NCBI GenBank assembly: GCA_963739135.1
Contig: CAVTZG010000008.1
Span: 186,001 to 250,000 of the forward strand
Direction: 5' to 3'
Length of the DNA stretch: 64,000 nucleotides
Origin: Palsa-504 sp963739135
Lineage (GTDB): Bacteria > Actinomycetota > Actinomycetes > Streptosporangiales > Streptosporangiaceae
The notes beneath the pieces are model-generated. The model ran no database searches. It worked only from the letters and a program-made list of their open reading frames with translations, and had not been told where the DNA came from. Of this stretch, positions 8,354-16,820 are shown piece by piece. The position numbers and the translations under genes were made by a program. Position 1 is the first letter of the stretch; the number at the start of each line of letters is the position of its first letter.

Positions 8354-10438
8354 CTACGGGGGGCGGGGCGGCTCGTTCAGTGCGCCGGCCCCGGCCAGGC
8401 GATCCTGAAGGCGGGCATGCCGGAACTGGTAGACGGGCCCGACGGTTCGCAGGACGTTGCGCTCACGGGCGTCGTCGAGGAACCGCAACAGCCGCACGGG
8501 AGTATGCGAACGCAGCGCCAGCTGGGCAAACGCCAGGGAAACCGTCCAGGTCCGGGGGAACGAGAGCCCCCATACGAGCCCGAACCCGATTCCGTACAGG
8601 ATCCCGAAGACGAGCCCGCCCAGGAGCTCCGCCATATGGCTGACCGCGAGGGCCAAGCCCAGGCCGAGGCCGATGCTGACGCCGAGCACCAGGCCTATCA
8701 CCAGCCCGAAGGCCTGATCGCGCCGCCAGGATGCAGGTGGGGTCAGGGGACTCGTGTCGTCGGCCGCCGGCTGGGACAGCCCGTCGGCCAGGATGCCCGT
8801 CAGCCCGGTCCCGATCGCGGCTACCAGCCCTACCGTCAGCCCGGACCTGAACCCGACCGCCAGCCAGAATATGACCCCGCCGAACAGCCCGCCCGCCAGC
8901 GCGAACCCGGGCCCCTTCTCGAGCGATGAGCGGCTGAGCAGATGCCGCCACCGCAGCGGTGCCATCCGCCTCGGGGACTTGCGCGTTACTTCGCCCCCGA
9001 ACGCATACGCCAGCCCGGCCACGGGCACGGCGATAAGGGCGAGCACGGGGCCGCCGCCGAGCAGGAACATGAACCCGAACACCAGGCCGGTCGCGATGAC
9101 GCGCGGGACGGCCGGCGCCCAGCCGGCGATCCGCCACCAGGCCAGGTCCCGGGTGCCGGCCTGGCTCATCCTGGCCGCGACGTAGCCCAGCGCCAGCTGA
9201 GCCGCCTGCAGCTGATACCGGGGCGGCGTTTCCCCCGGACGGGGTGCGTAGGCGGCAGGCAGCACCCTGTCGAGCAGGTAATCCTCGATATCCTGCCGCG
9301 AGGCGGCCGGACCGGCGGCATCGCAGAAATCAAGCAGCTCGCCGACGTCGTCGCCGCGGCGGTAGGTGTCCCGGACCAGGGTCAGGGTAAGCGGCAGGCT
9401 CAGCGCCCGGGCGATCGGGCTTTCCGGCGCGCGGCGCAGACGGCTGATCAGCTCACCCCACCCGGCCGGCGGCGGGTCGCGCTGGACTCGGGCCAGGTAA
9501 TCCGCCGCGATGGCGGGATCCACGTCCCGCAGTTCCAGTGCGATGGCTCCGTGCAGGAACTCCTGCCCGGCCGCGGCCGCCATCTCCTCGCCGCGGCTCA
9601 GCACCACCACCCGGAAGTCGGCCTGGTCGCTGAGGGCCCGCAGGGCGGCCGGCCGGAGGTCTTCGGAGATCTCATCGAACCCGTCCAGGATGACCGCGAC
9701 CTTAGCGGCCCGCACCAGCTCAGCGGCATCCTCCAGGCCGCGCTTTCCCGCGAACAGCGGATACGTCTGCTGCAGCCGCGCCGCGAGCCACGGTCCGACG
9801 CGCTCGGTACCGGGATCCCAGCCGTGCACGGTGAGCAGCACCGGCACCGGAACCAGCTGCCGGTCTCCGGCCGGCAGCTGCGCCCGGTGCCTGAGCGCGT
9901 CCAGGACAAGCAGTATGGCGGCGCCGCTCTTGCCGGATCCGGCGCCGCCGACGAGCACTACCCGGCCGGATCCCAGGCCACCGTAGACCGCGTACAAGTC
10001 CTGCAGCTGCCCGCTCCGGAGCCGGCCCGGCGTCACCCTGGACAGCCCGGGCAGCGGCGGGAACTGCCGCGACCCGACCGCGGCCGGCACCGGCCCGGCC
10101 AGCGGCCTGGACGACCCCATCCACCGCACCGGGATCGGTTCCGGCTGAACCAGCTGCCGTTCCAGCGCCGCCCGGCTCCACTGCTCCATGACCGCCCCGG
10201 CCAGTGCGTCGGCCAGCTCACCGAGCGGCTGGCCCTCCGTAGCCTCCGGTCGCCTGATCTTCGTCAGGTAGGCGACCAGGCCCGCCACCGGCACGATGAC
10301 CGCGACGGCAAACCCCCCGAATGTGGACAGGCCGTCGCGATCGGGTGACTGCCAGACGCGCCACATCAGGACGCCAGCGACCGCGATGACCGCCACGATT
10401 GCGACCGCCGTCCACAATCGCCCGGTTCTGCGCGTCAC
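8354..10438 (-). CDS. Membrane-embedded NACHT/STAND ATPase
   Basis: About 694 residues. Two N-terminal helices (about 8-25 and 40-60) precede a NACHT-type NTPase with Walker A GGAGSGKS near 164-171 and Walker B VILDGFDEI near 250, then a sensor-like VVVLSRGEE strand and a winged-helix-like region. The C-terminal third has about six Gly-rich helices, and the last segment (LRFLDDARERNVLRTVG, YQFRHARLQDRLA) closes the module in the cytoplasm. The GTG at 10438 overlaps the stop of the MFS gene as GTGA, favouring it over the GTG at 10462. NACHT ATPases are signalling switches; some bacterial ones act in phage defence, but no effector domain is visible here, so its task is unknown. Confidence 0.85.
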   Translation of the reverse strand: MTRRTGRLWTAVAIVAVIAVAGVLMWRVWQSPDRDGLSTFGGFAVAVIVPVAGLVAYLTKIRRPEATEGQPLGELADALAGAVMEQWSRAALERQLVQPEPIPVRWMGSSRPLAGPVPAAVGSRQFPPLPGLSRVTPGRLRSGQLQDLYAVYGGLGSGRVVLVGGAGSGKSGAAILLVLDALRHRAQLPAGDRQLVPVPVLLTVHGWDPGTERVGPWLAARLQQTYPLFAGKRGLEDAAELVRAAKVAVILDGFDEISEDLRPAALRALSDQADFRVVVLSRGEEMAAAAGQEFLHGAIALELRDVDPAIAADYLARVQRDPPPAGWGELISRLRRAPESPIARALSLPLTLTLVRDTYRRGDDVGELLDFCDAAGPAASRQDIEDYLLDRVLPAAYAPRPGETPPRYQLQAAQLALGYVAARMSQAGTRDLAWWRIAGWAPAVPRVIATGLVFGFMFLLGGGPVLALIAVPVAGLAYAFGGEVTRKSPRRMAPLRWRHLLSRSSLEKGPGFALAGGLFGGVIFWLAVGFRSGLTVGLVAAIGTGLTGILADGLSQPAADDTSPLTPPASWRRDQAFGLVIGLVLGVSIGLGLGLALAVSHMAELLGGLVFGILYGIGFGLVWGLSFPRTWTVSLAFAQLALRSHTPVRLLRFLDDARERNVLRTVGPVYQFRHARLQDRLAGAGALNEPPRPP

Positions 10439-11670
10439 AACCGTAATTGTGACATCCGGCACAGTCCCCAGCAGCCGCCCGCCAAGCCAGCGGCCAGCGC
10501 AAGCACGGCGAACGCGACCGAATACGAGGTCACCGTCGCGATGGCGCCCGTAGCGAACGCGCCGAGCCCGGTCCCGGCGTCGAAACTCAGGTTCCAGACG
10601 ATGCTGACCGAGGATCGCGCCGGCTCGCCCGCCGCGGCAAACGCCTGCGTCAGCGTCAGGTTCTGCAGGCCGCCGTAGGCAACTCCCGCGAGCAGCAAAC
10701 CGGATATGACCAGGACGCGGCTCGAAGCGTCATGAACGTTGTCGGCTCTGGCCGCGATCGCGGCCAGTCCCAGCGCACAAACCAAGAGCAGCGGGGCTAT
10801 CGCCGGAGTGGGCCCGAAACGGTCGGCGACGCCACCGGCCCCCCATCTGCTGGCCGCGGCCGCCCCCGTGAACGCGAGCAGCCCCAGGAACCCCAGGGCC
10901 GGGCTGGTGAGTATGTGCGGAGTGAACGTGAGGATGGCCCCGCCGGACGCGGTGACCACGACCAAGGCCGCGATCGGCCCGGACACCGCGCGCCAGAATG
11001 CGGCCGGCGTACCCCGTCCGGAGCCGTCGGCGGGTGCACGATCAGCCTCGCCCACGGCTCGTGCGATCGGCCAGGCGAGTGGTATGGCCAGCACCGGGAG
11101 GACGGCGAGCACGAAGACGAACCCGAAGCCGACCCGCTCGGCCAGCCAGGGTGCGGCCGGGACAAGTATGAACTGAGGCGCTGCCGCGGCCAGCCCGAGG
11201 GCACCCAGGGCCCGTCCGCGGCGCCCGGGCTCCACGAAGGCCGCGACTGCGGTTGCTCCGCACACGGTCACGACCCCGAAGCCAAGTCCGCGCAGCGCGG
11301 CGAGCACCGTTACCGCCCACAGGCCATCGGTGACCAGGTGACCCAGCGCGGGCAATCCGAGCAGCCCGGATCCGAGCACCAGCGTCCAGCGCCATCCGAG
11401 GCCGGCCAGCACCCGGCGCATTGACAGCTGGGCCAGGACGGTGCAGGCCATCATGATGGCGGTGACCAGCCCGGCCCCCAGGTTGTCGCTGCCGCCGTGG
11501 ATCACCCACAGCGGCGCCACGGACACCAGCAGCGCGAAGCCGGAAAACCACAGCGCCGCCGAACCAAGCAGCCAGGGCATGCCGGACACCCGCCAGACCG
11601 AGCCAGGGCCCGGCGTCCCGTGAACTCCCGCGTCGCCCGTGCCCCCGACGGCCCGCGCCGTGTCACTCAA
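10435..11670 (-). CDS. MFS transporter
   Basis: A 411-residue protein with about 12 hydrophobic helices and the MFS-type Arg-rich loop after helix 2 (MRRVLAGLGWRWT). A central cytoplasmic loop with DRAPADGSGRG separates the two six-helix halves. Substrate cannot be deduced; the layout fits drug or metabolite exporters. The longest frame starts at a TTG; a GTG followed by an ATG about 28-31 codons downstream, just before the first helix, is a credible alternative. Its last bases overlap the start of the NACHT ATPase gene, so the two are expressed together. Confidence 0.85.
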   Translation of the reverse strand: MSDTARAVGGTGDAGVHGTPGPGSVWRVSGMPWLLGSAALWFSGFALLVSVAPLWVIHGGSDNLGAGLVTAIMMACTVLAQLSMRRVLAGLGWRWTLVLGSGLLGLPALGHLVTDGLWAVTVLAALRGLGFGVVTVCGATAVAAFVEPGRRGRALGALGLAAAAPQFILVPAAPWLAERVGFGFVFVLAVLPVLAIPLAWPIARAVGEADRAPADGSGRGTPAAFWRAVSGPIAALVVVTASGGAILTFTPHILTSPALGFLGLLAFTGAAAASRWGAGGVADRFGPTPAIAPLLLVCALGLAAIAARADNVHDASSRVLVISGLLLAGVAYGGLQNLTLTQAFAAAGEPARSSVSIVWNLSFDAGTGLGAFATGAIATVTSYSVAFAVLALAAGLAGGCWGLCRMSQLRL

Positions 11671-11759
11671 CTATCTAGCCCGTTCACGAGCCCATTCTGA
11701 TCCTTCAAACTCGGCTCGGGCCGGCTGGCAGGCCAGGTCAGGCTGGTGATGCCCAGGTC

Positions 11760-12686
11760 CTATTCGAGTTTGTCGCGGTCGGCCCATTCCAGCAGGGTGT
11801 CCAGCCGGTAAGCGGTGTCGTCGATGCCCTGGTGCAGGTCGCCGAGTTCGGCGAAACGGGCGGGCATGGTCGCGATGGTGAACTGGGACGGTTCGATGTG
11901 GTCGATCTCCGCCCAGGTGACAGGAGCCGAGACGGTTGCCTCCGGCACGCCGCGGACGGAGTACGCGCTGGCGATCGTGTGGTCGCGGGTGTTCTGGTTG
12001 TAGTCGACGAACACCAGGGCGGGGTCCCGGTCCTTGCGCCACCACGTGGTCGTGGCCAGGTCCGGCACGCGGCGCTCCACTTCACGGGCGAAGGCCTGCG
12101 CGGCCCGCCGCAGCTCGCCGAACCCCCACTGCGGCTGGATCCGGACGTAGATGTGCAGGCCTGCCCCGCCCGAGGTCTTGGGCCACCCGGTCGCCCCGAG
12201 CTCGCCGAGAACCTCGTGCACGACGCGGGCGACCTGGCGCACGGTGGCGAACCGGCACCGCGGCCCGGGGTCCAGGTCGATGCGCCACTCGTCGGGGCGT
12301 TCGGTATCGGCCCGCCGGGAGTTCCACGGATGGAACTCCACCGTGGACATCTGCACGGCCCAGATCACCGCGGCCAGTTCGGTCACGCACAGCTCATCGG
12401 CGTGCCGGCCGTAGCGGGGGAAGTGCACCCGCACCGTCTGCAGCCACGGCGGGGCGCCCGCCGGGACCCGTTTCTGGTGCACCTTCTCCCCGGCGACCCC
12501 GGACGGGAACCGGTGCATCATGCACGGCCGCTCGGCCAGCGCGCGCACGATGCCGTCGCCTACGGACAGGTAGTACCGGACCAGGTCCAGCTTGGTTTCC
12601 CCGCGCGCCGGGAAGTACACCCGGCCCGGATTGGAGATCCGCACCAGCCGGTCCCCGACCTCCACCTCAACCTGGTCAGCAGCCAC
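11760..12686 (-). CDS. ligD: LigD-type primase/polymerase domain protein
   Basis: A 308-residue stand-alone polymerase domain (archaeo-eukaryotic primase fold) of the kind fused to ATP-dependent ligases in LigD. It has a VRISNPGRVYFP start, CMMHRFPSGV, GEKVHQKR, the WRIDLDPGP metal-binding Asp pair near 135, KTSGGAGLHIYV near 168, and the VDYNQNTRDHTIASAYSVRG motif near 225-245. These proteins fill gaps with ribonucleotides in non-homologous end joining with Ku. No ku gene or ligase domain is in the window; in actinobacteria the domains are often separate genes. Confidence 0.93.
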   Translation of the reverse strand: MAADQVEVEVGDRLVRISNPGRVYFPARGETKLDLVRYYLSVGDGIVRALAERPCMMHRFPSGVAGEKVHQKRVPAGAPPWLQTVRVHFPRYGRHADELCVTELAAVIWAVQMSTVEFHPWNSRRADTERPDEWRIDLDPGPRCRFATVRQVARVVHEVLGELGATGWPKTSGGAGLHIYVRIQPQWGFGELRRAAQAFAREVERRVPDLATTTWWRKDRDPALVFVDYNQNTRDHTIASAYSVRGVPEATVSAPVTWAEIDHIEPSQFTIATMPARFAELGDLHQGIDDTAYRLDTLLEWADRDKLE

Positions 12687-12780
12687 AACAGAAAGCTAAC
12701 CTGCTCGAGTCCCCTGAAGCCTTACCGGCTCGGCAGCGACCGGGGCAGCACTGGCCGCAAATCCATGGAGCCAGCCTGGT

Positions 12781-13797
12781 CTAGCCGAAGGTAAACACGT
12801 AGGCCTGGACACCGGGATCGAGGAAGGCGATCTCGAACGTCCGGTCGGTGATGGGGCCCGGCTGCCGGATGAGCTGGTGCAGCCGCTGCCCGGTCACCGT
12901 GCCGTGGCCCTGGTCATCGACATCGGTCCCGTGCGCCGCACCCGGCGGCCGTCCGTCGATCAGGACCCGGAATCGCACCGGCGCGTCCGGCCCGGCCGGG
13001 CCCATGACCAGGTGAACATCACGGGCGTGGAAGCGGTAGGCGATCTGGCCGCCGGCCTCGTTCAGCGTGGCGGCCTGCTCGTCGATGGTCCAGTCTCCCG
13101 ACAGGGCCCAGTGATTGAGCCTCAGCTCCGCTGGGGCCTGATAGGCATGCGGCCTGCCCGGTACCGCGCCGCCCGGGGACGCGAAGTTCTCGGTCCGCTC
13201 GTAGCCGGTGTAGGTCTCCGGTGTCCTCAGGGCGGCCCAGTCAGCGGGCGCCTCGGCACCAGGGGCATCGACGGAAACCAGTTCGTGGCCTGCGTCGGAC
13301 CCGGCCGCGGCCAGCAGCTGCTGGATAACCATTTCCGACTGCTGGTATTCGCCTTCGCCGAAGTGATGATGCCGGATGCGCCCGTCGGCGCCCGCGAAGT
13401 ACAGGGCCGGCCAGTAATGATTGGCGAAGGCGCCCCATACCGCGTAGTCGTTGTCGATCGCGACCGGGTACTCGACACGCATGTCCTGCACCGCCCGGCG
13501 GACGTTGCCGAGGTCATGCTCGAACGGGAACTCGGGGGTGTGCACTCCGATCACCACCAGCCCGTGGCCGGAGTATTTCCCGGCCCAGGCCCGGACATAG
13601 GGAAGCTGGCGTAGCCAGTTGATGCAGGTATAGGTCCAGAAATTGACGACCACGACCTTCCCGCGCAGCCCGGCTGCCGTCAGCGGCGGCGAATTGAGCC
13701 ATCCGGTCGCACCCGCAAATGAAGGCAGCCCGCCCTCGACGGGCAGCCGGGCCGAGGCCATGTGCAGTCCGGCGGGCGTCGGCCAGTGTGCTGTCAT
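12781..13797 (-). CDS. Redoxin-domain protein, DipZ C-terminal-like
   Basis: A 338-residue protein with a thioredoxin-fold domain at about 30-170 (VVVNFWTYTCINWLRQLPYV) and a beta-rich C-terminal domain like the carbohydrate-module-like end of mycobacterial DipZ. The active site reads Cys-Ile-Asn-Trp where DipZ has Cys-x-x-Cys, so only the first Cys is present. It therefore cannot form the usual internal disulfide and would act by a one-Cys mechanism or serve as a thiol binder. No signal peptide is evident. The gene stands alone on the minus strand after the LigD-like gene. Confidence 0.85.
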   Translation of the reverse strand: MTAHWPTPAGLHMASARLPVEGGLPSFAGATGWLNSPPLTAAGLRGKVVVVNFWTYTCINWLRQLPYVRAWAGKYSGHGLVVIGVHTPEFPFEHDLGNVRRAVQDMRVEYPVAIDNDYAVWGAFANHYWPALYFAGADGRIRHHHFGEGEYQQSEMVIQQLLAAAGSDAGHELVSVDAPGAEAPADWAALRTPETYTGYERTENFASPGGAVPGRPHAYQAPAELRLNHWALSGDWTIDEQAATLNEAGGQIAYRFHARDVHLVMGPAGPDAPVRFRVLIDGRPPGAAHGTDVDDQGHGTVTGQRLHQLIRQPGPITDRTFEIAFLDPGVQAYVFTFG

Positions 13798-13935
13798 GAC
13801 AGTGCCTCCTACGGTCGTAGCTAGCGCGGCGACTAGAAGCTGGCGCAGCTCCTACGCAGCCAGCGTCCGCCTTGGCCCGCGGGACCGCTGACCGTATCCC
13901 GGCCGCGGTCCCGCTGGTCGTTCGGTCAAAGAATG

Positions 13936-14184
13936 TCAATTATTCCGAACGGGCAGGGTGCTACGGTCCGCAAATGTCCGGGCTGGGACTCCGGGCGATC
14001 GGACCGCAGTGCGAGTCGAGCTGACCACGGAAGCCGGACGCTGCGGGGCCAGGTCCGGCTGCCGGGCAGATGAGAACTCCCGGGCGGTGTCTCTGGCCGC
14101 GATGAACGGCACCGCTATCCCGATGGCCAGGACCAGCGGGATGACGATCGGCATGAAGATGAAAACCAGGCTCGACCCGTCCAT
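13936..14184 (-). CDS. Small membrane protein downstream of the Bax-inhibitor gene
   Basis: An 82-residue frame starting 5 bases after the stop of the Bax-inhibitor-like gene. The N-terminus MDGSSLVFIFMPIVIPLVL is hydrophobic and forms a single helix of about 25 residues; the rest is basic and polar. No family is recognised. Close spacing on the same strand suggests cotranslation with its neighbour, so it may be an accessory peptide. Confidence 0.55.
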   Translation of the reverse strand: MDGSSLVFIFMPIVIPLVLAIGIAVPFIAARDTAREFSSARQPDLAPQRPASVVSSTRTAVRSPGVPARTFADRSTLPVRNN

Positions 14185-14189
14185 GGCCG

Positions 14190-14849
14190 TTACCGTTCCT
14201 CGCCGGAGAAGATCTGCAGGAAGAACAGGAAGACGTTCAGCACGTCCAGGAAGATGGAGGCGGCCAGCAGCGGCGCGGCGGTGACGTCTGAGTTGGTCCG
14301 CAGCCGCTGGAAGTCGAACATGGTGAACCCGGCGAAGATGACCAGGCCGAGCACGGAGTAGACCAGGTTGGCGCCGGGGATGTGCACGAAGATCAGCACG
14401 ATGCCGACCACGATCAGCGCCACCAGGGCCCAGAAGCACACCCGGGCGACCGCGGTTAGGTCGCGGCGGGTGGCGTAGCCGGCCGCGCCGAAGCCCGCGA
14501 TGAACAGCGCGGTGGCCCCGCCGGCTTGCCACAGCGCGCGCGGGTCCATGCTGCCGTAGTGGGCGACGGTGGGTGCTACGGCCAGGCCGATCAGCAGGCC
14601 GAACGCGGCGAGCAGCCCGACGGTCAGCTGGACGGAGCGGCGGGCCGCGAACCGCATGCCGAACAGGGCGGCGAAGGCGGCGATGAACGCGACGATGCCG
14701 ACGCCGCCGGTCAGGTCGCGGCCCAGCCAGGCGCCGAGTGCGAACAGGGCGGCGGTGATGGCGACGTAGCCCATGGTCTGCGCGAACAGCGCGTGCGCCT
14801 GGCTGCGGGTCGCCGTGCCTGTCCGCTGATCGGTGAGGGTGTCGGTCAT
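14190..14849 (-). CDS. Bax inhibitor-1/YccA-family membrane protein
   Basis: A 219-residue protein with seven hydrophobic segments and the BI-1 pattern: a cytoplasmic N-terminus, ALFAQTMGYVAITAALFALG as helix one, a GFTMFDFQRLR motif between late helices, and an LDVLNVFLFFLQIF last helix. The Asp residues in the final helices are the pH-sensing pair described for the family. Bacterial members leak calcium or stabilise membrane proteins; the exact role here is unknown. The ATG at 14849 is preceded by AAGGAG, supporting the start; upstream parts of the same frame are a shadow of the DHA2 exporter. Confidence 0.85.
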   Translation of the reverse strand: MTDTLTDQRTGTATRSQAHALFAQTMGYVAITAALFALGAWLGRDLTGGVGIVAFIAAFAALFGMRFAARRSVQLTVGLLAAFGLLIGLAVAPTVAHYGSMDPRALWQAGGATALFIAGFGAAGYATRRDLTAVARVCFWALVALIVVGIVLIFVHIPGANLVYSVLGLVIFAGFTMFDFQRLRTNSDVTAAPLLAASIFLDVLNVFLFFLQIFSGEER

Positions 14850-15040
14850 GAGGACTCCTTCTTCTGGTGCCGGCTGCTCGTGTCCCGGCCACGCGGTCCG
14901 TGCTGATATCCACGGTCGCGTTCGGGAAGCGGTCGCCGCGCCCGGGGAAGACCCTGGTCGGTGCCCTGGGCTCGACCCCGGGCCGTCCGCCCGGGTGGCG
15001 GGGTTTGGGTGGTGCCGGCCTGCGGGGCGGGCCTGGCGGG

Positions 15041-16735
15041 TCAGGCTGAGCGGCCGGCGGTGGCTGGGACAGAGGCGGCGGTGGCTGGGACAGAGGCGGC
15101 GGTGGCCGGGACAGAGGCGGCGGTGGCCGGGATAGAGGCGGCGGGCGCGGGCTGCGCGGTCATCGTGGCCGGTGCGGGCTGCGTGACCTGCGCGGCCGGT
15201 GCGGTGATGGTGTGGGTGGCGGTTTGTCCGGCCCTGGCCGGGAGGAAGGCGGCGGCGGCCAGTGCGCCGAGCAGGGCCGCGGCGACGGCAGCGAGCACGG
15301 CGGTGTCGGAACCGGTGATGAAGGCGTGCTGGGCGGCGTGGGCCAGGATCTGGCCGCCGGCGTTGTGTGCCTGGCGGGCGGCGGTGAGGGCGGCGCCCAG
15401 GGAGCCGGCGGCGTGCGCGTAGCTTGCGGGCAGGTGGGCCAGGCTGGCGTGCAGGTGGCTGGAGAACACCGAGGAGGCGACCGATCCCATCACCGCGATG
15501 CCGATGGCCCCGCCGATTTCCCGGGTGGTGTCGTTGACCGCCGAGCCCACGCCGGCCTGGGCCGGGGGCAGCGAGCCCATGATCGACTCGGTGGCGGGCG
15601 CCATGGCCAGCCCCATGCCGATCGCGAGGATCACGCTGGCCAGGGCCAGGAACGGGTAGCCGGTGTGCACGGTGGAGGTGGTCATGAGGCCGAATCCGGC
15701 GGCCATGAACGCCAGCCCGGCGGCGACGGCCAGCTTGGTGCCGGCCCGCGCGGCCAGCTTGGCCGAGACGGCGGAGCTCACTGCCATGGCCACGGCGAAG
15801 GGCAGGGTGCGTACCCCGGCCTGCAGCGCGCTGTAGCCGAGCACGAACTGCATCTGCTGGGTGAACAGGAACAGCCAGCCGAACAGCGCGAAGAAGATCA
15901 TCGTGACCGCGAAGCTTGCCGCGCTGAACCGGGCGTTGGCGAAGACGCGCAGGTCCACCATCGGGTGCGAGCTGCGCAGCTCGACCGCCACCCAGGCCGC
16001 GAGGATGACCAGGCCGCCGGCCGTGATGCCCACGGTGGTGCCGCTCAGCCAGCCGTGCTGCGGGGCCTCGATGATCGCGTAGACCACGGCCAGCAGGCCG
16101 GCGATCGAGAGGACGGCCCCGGCCGGGTCGAGGGGCTTGCGGTGCGGGCTGGCCGAGGGCGGGATCACGAACCGGCCGGCGGCCAGCGCCACGGCCACGA
16201 TGGGCAGGTTCACCATGAAGATCGATCCCCAGGCGAAGTGCTCCAGCAGCCAGCCGCCGGCGCTGGGGCCGATGGCGACACCCAGACCCGCCACGGCTGA
16301 CCAGGCGCCGATCGCCTTGGCCCGCTCGGCTGGGTTGGTGAACACGCTGGTCAGGATCGACAGTGTGGCCGGCATGATGGCGGCCGCGCCGATGCCCATG
16401 AGCACCCGGAACGCGATGAGCTGGCCGGCCGAGCTGGACATCCCGGCCAGCGCCGATCCCAGGCCGAACACGGCCAGGCCGGCCGCCAGCAGGCGTTGCC
16501 GGCCGATCCGGTCGCCCAGGCTGCCCAGGGTGAGCAGCAGGCCGGCCACGGCCAGTGTGTACGCGTCGGTGATCCACTGCAGGGAGGTGGTGGACGCGTG
16601 CAGCGCGCGGGACAGGGTGGGCAGCGCCACGTTCACGATGGAGCTGTCCACCACCACGAGCAGCAAGGACAGGCACAGTACCGCGAGGGTGGCCCAGCGC
16701 CGGGAGTGGATCACCTCAGGTGTCATCTTCTTCAT
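15041..16735 (-). CDS. DHA2-family MFS drug exporter (EmrB/QacA-like)
   Basis: A 564-residue protein from the ATG at 16735, which follows GGAG by a few bases. It has 14 predicted helices, the motif LLLVVVDSSIVNVALPTL in helix 1, the loop GSLGDRIGRQR between helices 2 and 3, and a GPSAGGWLLEHF motif C in helix 5. The family exports cationic drugs and dyes in exchange for protons. The C-terminal tail after the last helix is Ala/Pro/Thr/Val-rich and ends in four tandem copies of a seven-residue unit. It is divergent from a PadR repressor gene, with two PadR-type boxes between them, so induction by a toxic compound is likely. Confidence 0.9.
   Translation of the reverse strand: MKKMTPEVIHSRRWATLAVLCLSLLLVVVDSSIVNVALPTLSRALHASTTSLQWITDAYTLAVAGLLLTLGSLGDRIGRQRLLAAGLAVFGLGSALAGMSSSAGQLIAFRVLMGIGAAAIMPATLSILTSVFTNPAERAKAIGAWSAVAGLGVAIGPSAGGWLLEHFAWGSIFMVNLPIVAVALAAGRFVIPPSASPHRKPLDPAGAVLSIAGLLAVVYAIIEAPQHGWLSGTTVGITAGGLVILAAWVAVELRSSHPMVDLRVFANARFSAASFAVTMIFFALFGWLFLFTQQMQFVLGYSALQAGVRTLPFAVAMAVSSAVSAKLAARAGTKLAVAAGLAFMAAGFGLMTTSTVHTGYPFLALASVILAIGMGLAMAPATESIMGSLPPAQAGVGSAVNDTTREIGGAIGIAVMGSVASSVFSSHLHASLAHLPASYAHAAGSLGAALTAARQAHNAGGQILAHAAQHAFITGSDTAVLAAVAAALLGALAAAAFLPARAGQTATHTITAPAAQVTQPAPATMTAQPAPAASIPATAASVPATAASVPATAASVPATAGRSA
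15059..15142. repeat. 21-bp tandem repeat (four copies) in the exporter C-terminus
   Basis: Four head-to-tail copies of a 21-base unit differ by one or two substitutions. Because 21 is a multiple of three, each copy adds a seven-residue PATAASV-like unit to the cytoplasmic tail of the DHA2 exporter. The last copies show C/T differences, so the array has had time to diverge. Confidence 0.85.
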
Positions 16736-16747
16736 GTCATCTCCTAC

Positions 16748-16763
16748 ATGTTGACCTTGACAT
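16748..16763. promoter_or_regulatory. PadR-type operator box, exporter side
   Basis: The sequence ATGTTGACCTTGACAT fits the PadR consensus ATGT-N8-ACAT, and it is embedded in a longer near-perfect inverted repeat CTACATGT...ACATGTGTAG. It sits 13 bases upstream of the exporter ATG on the minus strand, where a bound repressor would block transcription. Confidence 0.8.
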
Positions 16764-16785
16764 GTGTAGTGGAACATCTTCTGCT

Positions 16786-16814
16786 TTGACATGTCAAGGC
16801 CTACATGTAAAAAT
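16786..16814 (+). promoter_or_regulatory. Promoter of the PadR gene with overlapping PadR box
   Basis: TTGACA at 16786-16791 is followed 16 bases later by TAAAAA, a plausible -35/-10 pair. A second ATGT-N8-ACAT box (16791-16806) lies directly between the two elements. The PadR ATG at 16821 starts just after the -10 element with no Shine-Dalgarno, which suggests a leaderless, self-repressed transcript. Confidence 0.7.
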
Positions 16815-16820
16815 TTGGGC

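Noticed and set aside
8942..10348. 468-residue plus-strand frame
   Set aside because: Antisense of the NACHT ATPase gene; no domain features.
14190..16676. 828-residue minus frame covering the DHA2 exporter and Bax-inhibitor gene
   Set aside because: Only its last 219 codons are real; the rest is a shadow of the exporter in another frame.
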